From an uncultured Pseudomonadota bacterium (GTDB lineage Bacteria; Pseudomonadota; Gammaproteobacteria; Methylococcales; Methylomonadaceae): a DNA stretch of 62,607 nt. Below, piece after piece: positions 59,121 to 62,607 of this stretch (positions are counted from its first letter, which is position 1; every line of letters begins with the position of its first letter). The position numbers were made by a program, and so were the translations under genes. Where the stretch lies: assembly GCA_903867225.1 (NCBI GenBank), contig CAIPQN010000065.1, forward strand, positions 1 to 62,607. Reading direction: 5' to 3'. The notes under the pieces are model-generated. The model was given only the letters and a program-made list of their open reading frames with translations. It did no database searches and was not told where the DNA came from.

Positions 59121-60056
59121 TTAGAAACTGCTGCCGAAACTGTCTTGGTAACGCTGTTTAAACGTTTCAGAATTAAACGAATGATTTTGTGTTCCGTAAT
59201 GTTCGATTTTGATTGCACCCATTAACGACGCAATGCGACCAGTGATTTGCCAATCTAAATCGTTCAATAAACCATACAACAAACCTGCACGATAAGCATC
59301 ACCGCAACCTGTCGGATCAGAAAGTTTTGCAACAGGTGCAGCTGGAATTTTAATTTGTTTACCATCGGTGTAAATCGTCGAACCTTCGCCACCTTGCGTA
59401 ACAATTAACGCTTTCACTTTTTCAGCCAGTTGCGCCAAATTCAACCCCGTTTTTTCTTGCATCAATTCGGCTTCATAATCGTTCAGTGTCAACCATGTCG
59501 CTTGGTCGATAAGAGTCAATAATTCAGCCCCATTAAACATCGGCATTCCTTGACCTGGATCGAAAATGAACGGAATTTTTAATTCGGCGAATTGTTTAGC
59601 GTGCAACTGCATACCGTCTTTACCATCAGGTGAAACGATACCAATACGAATAGAATTTTTATCGGTTGGAATTGAATTTTCATGCGAAAAACTCATTGCA
59701 CCAGGGTGAAACGCCGTAATCTGATTATCATCTTCATCGGTAGTAATATAAGCCTGTCCAGTGAATTGATTTTCGATAAGACGAATATACTGATTTTTGA
59801 TTTTATGTTGATTTAACCATTTAGCATAAGGCTCAAAATCATGCCCAACGGTCGCCATAATTAAGGGTTCTTCGTTTAATAATTTCAAATTGTAAGCAAT
59901 GTTTCCTGCACAACCGCCAAATTCACGACGCATTGTTGGCACGAGAAACGATACATTCAACATATGAACTTTTTCTGGCAAAATATGATGCTTAAACTTA
60001 TCTTGAAACACCATAATGGTGTCATATGCCATTGAACCGCAAATTAACGCACTCAT
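59121..60056 (-). CDS. PfkB-family carbohydrate/nucleoside kinase, adenosine-kinase-like
   Basis: A 311-residue ribokinase-fold kinase. GGCAGNIAYNL carries the first PfkB signature and DPTGCGDAYRAGLLYGLL the second, with the catalytic Asp. The N-terminus ALICGSMAYDTIMVF resembles bacterial adenosine kinases, so adenosine is a likely but unproven substrate. It starts 9 bases after dgkA and precedes mazG by 7 bases. Confidence 0.85.
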   Translation of the reverse strand: MSALICGSMAYDTIMVFQDKFKHHILPEKVHMLNVSFLVPTMRREFGGCAGNIAYNLKLLNEEPLIMATVGHDFEPYAKWLNQHKIKNQYIRLIENQFTGQAYITTDEDDNQITAFHPGAMSFSHENSIPTDKNSIRIGIVSPDGKDGMQLHAKQFAELKIPFIFDPGQGMPMFNGAELLTLIDQATWLTLNDYEAELMQEKTGLNLAQLAEKVKALIVTQGGEGSTIYTDGKQIKIPAAPVAKLSDPTGCGDAYRAGLLYGLLNDLDWQITGRIASLMGAIKIEHYGTQNHSFNSETFKQRYQDSFGSSF

Positions 60057-60065
60057 GATTACCTC

Positions 60066-60428
60066 TTAAAAAATTAAAATAACAGACCAAGTAATTGCCG
60101 CCCAAATTAGTGAAAGCATAACAGCAGCTGAACCAATGTCTTTGGCGCGTCCAGATAGTTCATGATGCTCAAAACCAATTCTATCGATTGCCGCTTCAAC
60201 AGCAGAATTCAATAGTTCAACTAACAACACTAAAATCACACTGCCAATTAACAACAACATTTCAATTGATGTTTTAGCTAAATGAATTGCAGCTGGAACA
60301 GAAATGATTAGCAACAAAACTTCTTGCCTAAACGCTTCTTCGTGTTGCCAAGTAGCTTTGAAACCTGCGGCTGAAAAAAATGCGGCGTTGTAAATGCGTT
60401 TTAAACCTTTTGCGTTTTGATTTGCCAT
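60066..60428 (-). CDS. dgkA: diacylglycerol kinase (DgkA type)
   Basis: A 120-residue membrane kinase with three transmembrane helices, recycling diacylglycerol from periplasmic glucan or lipopolysaccharide synthesis. The active-site segment EAFRQEVLLL and VELLNSAVEAAIDRIG with the ExxxNxxxE motif are present. It begins 2 bases after gcvH and ends 9 bases before the kinase gene. Confidence 0.95.
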   Translation of the reverse strand: MANQNAKGLKRIYNAAFFSAAGFKATWQHEEAFRQEVLLLIISVPAAIHLAKTSIEMLLLIGSVILVLLVELLNSAVEAAIDRIGFEHHELSGRAKDIGSAAVMLSLIWAAITWSVILIF

Positions 60429-60430
60429 AA

Positions 60431-60814
60431 TTATGCTGTAATCATGGTTTGGTACTCAGTATTTAAAAGTAATTTTTCGACTTCAGACAAATCATTAGTT
60501 TTGACGCAAAATAACCATGATTCATAAGGCGAATCTGTAATTTTTTCTGGGTCATCAGCGATTGATTGATTGATTGCAACAATTTCACCAGAAACAGGGC
60601 TGTGAATATCGGAAGCGGTTTTTACTGATTCAATCGTGGCACAACTTTCGGTTGCTGTAACATATTGACCAATTTCAGGTAAGGTGATGTACACTAAATC
60701 GCCTAACTTCTCTTGTGCGAAATCAGTAATGCCAACGCGCACGATATTATCGTCTTCGATTTGCACCCATTCGTGAGACAAAGCGTATTTTAAGTGTTCA
60801 GGCAAAAGACTCAT
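60431..60814 (-). CDS. gcvH: glycine cleavage system H protein
   Basis: A 127-residue lipoyl carrier. The lipoylated Lys lies in ESVKTASDIHSPVSG, the expected ExVKxxSD motif. YALSHEWVQIEDDN and VYITLPEIGQ open it. gcvT and gcvP are not nearby. The three tRNA genes lie just upstream on the same strand. Confidence 0.95.
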   Translation of the reverse strand: MSLLPEHLKYALSHEWVQIEDDNIVRVGITDFAQEKLGDLVYITLPEIGQYVTATESCATIESVKTASDIHSPVSGEIVAINQSIADDPEKITDSPYESWLFCVKTNDLSEVEKLLLNTEYQTMITA

Positions 60815-60878
60815 GACAGAATTCCTGCGTGTAAATTTAGGAGTTATTTAAGAATAAGCGAGAATGTATAGCGAAGAA

Positions 60879-60954
60879 TGGCGTCCCCAAGGGGGTTCGA
60901 ACCCCTGTTACCGCCGTGAAAGGGCGGTGTCCTAGGCCACTAGACGATGGGGAC
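60879..60954 (-). tRNA. tRNA-Glu (UUC)
   Basis: Read on the minus strand, a 76-base cloverleaf from GTCCCCA to TGGGGACGCCA, with CCA encoded. The anticodon stem-loop CCGCCCTTTCACGGCGG has anticodon TTC. The T loop GTTCGAAC is intact. It differs by one D-arm base from its neighbour. It is the third and last gene of the tRNA cluster. Confidence 0.97.
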
Positions 60955-60991
60955 TAGATGTGCTGAAATTTATTAAAAGGAAATCTAAATT

Positions 60992-61067
60992 TGGCGTCCC
61001 CAAGGGGGTTCGAACCCCTGTTACCGCCGTGAAAGGGCGGTGTCCTAGACCACTAGACGATGGGGAC
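60992..61067 (-). tRNA. tRNA-Glu (UUC), second copy
   Basis: A 76-base tRNA with encoded CCA, identical in arms to the other Glu tRNA except for one base in the D region (AGAC where the other has AGGC, written on the plus strand). Anticodon TTC. The two copies are separated by 37 bases and probably arose by tandem duplication. Confidence 0.97.
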
Positions 61068-61088
61068 TAGATTTAGAATTTTAATACT

Positions 61089-61164
61089 TGGTGGAGCTAA
61101 ACGGAATCGAACCGTTGACCTCAACGCTGCCAGCGTTGCGCTCTACCAATTGAGCTATAGCCCC
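61089..61164 (-). tRNA. tRNA-Ala (GGC)
   Basis: A 76-base cloverleaf on the minus strand beginning GGGGCTATAGCTC and ending GCTCCACCA with encoded CCA. The loop CTGGCAG gives anticodon GGC, alanine. It is the first gene of the Ala-Glu-Glu cluster. Confidence 0.97.
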
Positions 61165-61178
61165 GTATTAGTGGGCAA

Positions 61179-61206
61179 ATTGTACAGGTTTTAAGTTTAA
61201 TGTCCA
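61179..61206 (-). promoter_or_regulatory. promoter of the tRNA cluster
   Basis: Minus-strand TGGACA (61201-61206) and TACAAT (61179-61184) are separated by 16 bases and lie about 15-40 bases before tRNA-Ala, fitting a sigma-70 promoter for all three tRNAs. Confidence 0.65.
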
Positions 61207-61299
61207 GTTTAAATTTTTAGGTTCTTCATATATTGATTCCGCTACACTAATCAGGACACAAATTTTGTAGAATTATCTATCGAAATTAGGTGTCACAAA

Positions 61300-61546
61300 A
61301 TGAAAAACAAATGCCCTCAAGAATATAAAACGTCCGCAGTGAAAATGGTGCTGGAAGAAGGAAAAAACCCAACAGAATTCGCGCATTGTTGGGAATTCCT
61401 GTGGGTCTGCTGTACAAATGGATTCGGAAACATAAAGGTATTGATTCAAAAGGAAAAATAAACCGCTAAAAAATGAAATTCAAGAGCTTAAAAAGCAGTT
61501 AGCTAAGTCTGAGATGTATCGAGAAATCCTAAAAATGGGTAAGTAA
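61300..61546 (+). pseudogene. IS3-family transposase OrfA remnant
   Basis: Starts KNKCPQEYKTSAVKMVLEEG, a helix-turn-helix OrfA opening, then shifts frame twice. The second frame gives LLGIPVGLLYKWIRKHKGI and the third gives PLKNEIQELKKQLAKSEMYR, the usual leucine-zipper end. No OrfB follows, so this is a dead fragment. The preceding bases 61207-61299 contain GGACAC-rich DNA that could be an element end, but no second inverted end was found. Base 61547 to 61588 shows nothing recognisable. Confidence 0.75.
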
Positions 61547-61588
61547 CAGTTTATTTAAATCTATGATTATCTATGCTAATATATTATT

Positions 61589-61736
61589 ATGGACAAGAAA
61601 TTAGTGAAGATAGGCGAAGCCGCAAAGAGTTGCTTGGAACAACACCAGACACGTTACGAAAGTGGGAATCAACGGGTGAATTATTGCCAAAACGCAAAAC
61701 CAAAGGTGGTACACGTTATTATGACGTGGCGGAACA
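61589..61736 (+). pseudogene. IS607-type resolvase (MerR-like N-terminus) remnant
   Basis: The first frame reads MDKKLVKIGEAAK. After a one-base frameshift the other frame continues LLGTTPDTLRKWESTGELLP, then KTKGGTRYYDVAE, the MerR-like DNA-binding start of IS607 TnpA. The serine recombinase domain is missing. Beyond about 61736 the sequence belongs to an opposite-strand gene fragment, marking a junction. Confidence 0.7.
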
Positions 61737-61939
61737 ATCGATTGATGATCTAAAAAGTGACCGATTTCATGCGTAAAATCAAATTCAGGATCAGGCGCAT
61801 ATTGACTGATAGCAATATGAATATCATCTATGTTTTTCGCCGCGCGATAAGTTCCACCATGAATTTTTGAATCGGTTAGCAATTGAGCAATTTGCCAATC
61901 TCTGGATTTGCCGCCATTGCATTTTGTTGATGTGTTCAT
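61734..61939 (-). pseudogene. truncated HExxH peptidase-like fragment
   Basis: From an ATG at 61939 with an AAGG ribosome site, the minus strand reads about 68 residues, ending FDFTHEIGHFLDHQS. The zinc-binding HEIGH motif is typical of metallopeptidase-like domains of phage or polymorphic-toxin-associated proteins. The frame then enters the IS607 remnant, so the C-terminus is lost. The original protein cannot be named. Confidence 0.55.
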
Positions 61940-61970
61940 GAATTGCCTTCGAGTTAAAAACCAGCCCAAA

Positions 61971-62074
61971 TTCTATACACGCACCCACAAAAAAACCGCA
62001 CCCACTTTTCACAGCAGCAAGGCGGTTTCTTTTTTACAGCTTCAAGCAAAGCAGGTCAAACAACCACCCGCTTA
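61971..62074 (-). repeat. ~105-base direct repeat, copy A
   Basis: Nearly identical to the repeat at 62395-62501. On the minus strand it starts at the stop codon of the small peptide gene, contains GTGGTTGTTTGACCTGCTTTG, a hairpin with ACCGC/GCGGT arms followed by seven T residues (terminator-like), then GTGGGTGCGTG and TAGAAT just before the ribosome site of the next gene. Confidence 0.8.
61985..62032 (-). terminator. terminator-like hairpin in repeat copy A
   Basis: Minus-strand arms AAACCGC and GCGGTTT enclose about 22 bases and are followed by a T-run. It would end the transcript of the two small membrane-protein genes. Confidence 0.55.
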
Positions 62075-62146
62075 TGCAACTTCTGCTAAATACCAAAACA
62101 TCCCAGCAATTCCAATTCCGATAACTAAAATTGTTAAAGTTGCCAT
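62072..62146 (-). CDS. 24-residue single-helix membrane peptide
   Basis: A tiny frame read on the minus strand, starting MATLTILVIGIGIAG and ending in an aromatic-acidic tail (FWYLAEVA). Almost all of it could span the membrane. Its ATG overlaps the stop of the upstream gene (TAATG), a coupling that supports translation. Its stop is followed at once by repeat copy A. Unknown function. Confidence 0.5.
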   Translation of the reverse strand: MATLTILVIGIGIAGMFWYLAEVA

Positions 62147-62376
62147 TACAACTCCCCTATCTCTTTTGTTTTTTGATGTAGTTTGCGAGCGATAATGAGT
62201 CCCACAAAAATAAATATCAACATGAAAAAAGCACTTGACCAAAACAATGTACCGATTTCGCCACGTTGAAAAAGTGTGCCTAACGCTCCAGCCGTAGCAA
62301 TCATAAACGCACTCAACAAACTCAAAAGTGTTCGCAGAGTGTTCAACGTTTCTTTTACCTCATCAATCTTCGCCAT
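62146..62376 (-). CDS. 76-residue two-helix membrane protein, unknown
   Basis: Starts at 62376 with a strong GGAGG ribosome site; an open frame further upstream is only the repeat. The N-terminus KIDEVKETLNTLRTLLSL is an amphipathic helix, followed by two hydrophobic helices (SAFMIATAGALGTLF and FFMLIFIFVGLIIA) and a charged tail ending KTKEIGEL. I have seen similar small proteins of unknown function in other bacteria. It is coupled to the 24-residue peptide. Confidence 0.72.
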   Translation of the reverse strand: MAKIDEVKETLNTLRTLLSLLSAFMIATAGALGTLFQRGEIGTLFWSSAFFMLIFIFVGLIIARKLHQKTKEIGEL

Positions 62377-62394
62377 AAAAACCTCCAGTGCGAA

Positions 62395-62501
62395 TTCTAC
62401 CACGCACCCACAAAAAAACCGCCCCCCACTTTTCACAGCGGCAAGGCGGTTAGTTTTTCACAGCATATCAAACAAAGCAGGTCAAACAACCACACGCTTT
62501 A
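62395..62501 (-). repeat. ~105-base direct repeat, copy B
   Basis: Second copy of the repeat, starting at the stop codon of the partial gene at the right edge and ending at TAGAAT 10 bases before the GGAGG of the two-helix membrane gene. It contains the same GTGGTTGTTTGACCTGCTTTG segment and ACCGCC/GGCGGT hairpin with T-run. The two copies are 424 bases apart, in the same orientation. Confidence 0.8.
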
Positions 62502-62607
62502 CAACACCAACAAATTTTCAGCTGCATCCGTGTGAACGATTTCACCGCTACGTTGCAACACAAAAAATCCTTGATTTAAGGCTTCTTCTTTTGCTTTATC
62601 GTAGAAA
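62499..62607 (-). CDS. partial gene, C-terminal end only
   Basis: The minus strand has an open frame of 35 codons from the right window edge to a TAA at 62499, including KAKEEALNQGFFVLQRSG and ending AAENLLVL. Codon use and position directly before repeat copy B suggest a real C-terminus of a gene beyond the window. No family recognised. Confidence 0.5.
   Translation of the reverse strand, partial: FYDKAKEEALNQGFFVLQRSGEIVHTDAAENLLVL

Noticed and set aside
60815..60878. Glycine riboswitch before gcvH
   Set aside because: The gap between gcvH and the tRNAs is only 64 bases and lacks tandem-aptamer features.
61971..62501. Integron attC sites
   Set aside because: No RYYYAAC/GTTRRRY core pair or overall imperfect palindrome was found in the repeats, and no integrase is visible.

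Overview
The window looks like a chromosomal segment of an AT-rich (about 40% GC, judged by eye) gammaproteobacterial methylotroph, probably a type I methanotroph relative (Methylococcales). The reasons are a methenyl-tetrahydromethanopterin cyclohydrolase (Mch) joined to an OrfY-like ATP-grasp protein, genes resembling the ABC/beta-propeller set found with PQQ-dependent alcohol oxidation, a compact gnd-zwf-pgl oxidative pentose-phosphate block, and gammaproteobacterial housekeeping genes (RapA, RibH-NusB, SurA-LptD, UbiD/UbiX, RadA, LeuBCD). This placement is inferred from gene content only.

Layout. 1-400: 5' end of a 16S rRNA gene and its leader and promoter, minus strand. 0.4-6 kb, minus: dienelactone hydrolase family, pgl, zwf, gnd, ribF. 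6-9.1 kb: Lpp-like lipoprotein, L,D-transpeptidase, alpha-phosphoglucomutase (plus) and a small secreted protein. 9.2-18.5 kb, plus: rapA, ribH-nusB, an unusual octapeptide-repeat RTX protein, ubiD, recN. 18.5-33.9 kb, minus: nucleotidyltransferase-like protein, batD, asd, leuB, an accessory block (three unknown genes plus a DUF2442/DUF4160 pair), leuD, a TolC/HlyD/HlyB-type export operon, leuC, adk. The leucine genes leuC, leuD and leuB are therefore split by two accessory insertions. 34-46.8 kb, plus: radA, metF, ispD, secreted nuclease, gatA, Uma2, gatB, an orphan permease, apt, then a PQQ-associated binding protein, beta-propeller and ABC ATPase interrupted by a coiled-coil gene and a broken toxin-antitoxin module. 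46.8-52.6 kb, minus: rnd, orphan DbpA-like RNA-binding domain, surA, lptD. 52.7-58.3 kb, plus: amgK-like kinase, hisE, tatA, ubiX, an MgtE-N/CorA-like transporter, and an orfY-mch fusion. 58.3-61.2 kb, minus: mazG, PfkB kinase, dgkA, gcvH and three tRNA genes (Ala-GGC, Glu-UUC twice). 61.2-62.6 kb: decayed accessory DNA with IS3- and IS607-type remnants, a truncated HExxH protein, and small genes separated by near-identical ~105-base repeats.

Points most worth a second look: the OrfY-Mch open reading frame with an internal ribosome binding site; an ABC ATPase gene that has captured the start of a deleted VapC-like toxin; an HlyB-type exporter with altered nucleotide-binding motifs beside a frameshifted TolC gene; the three-gene coiled-coil cassette between leuD and leuB; the long octapeptide-repeat RTX protein; and the repeat-separated small-gene array at the right end. 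All identifications come from reading motifs by eye; no database search was run.
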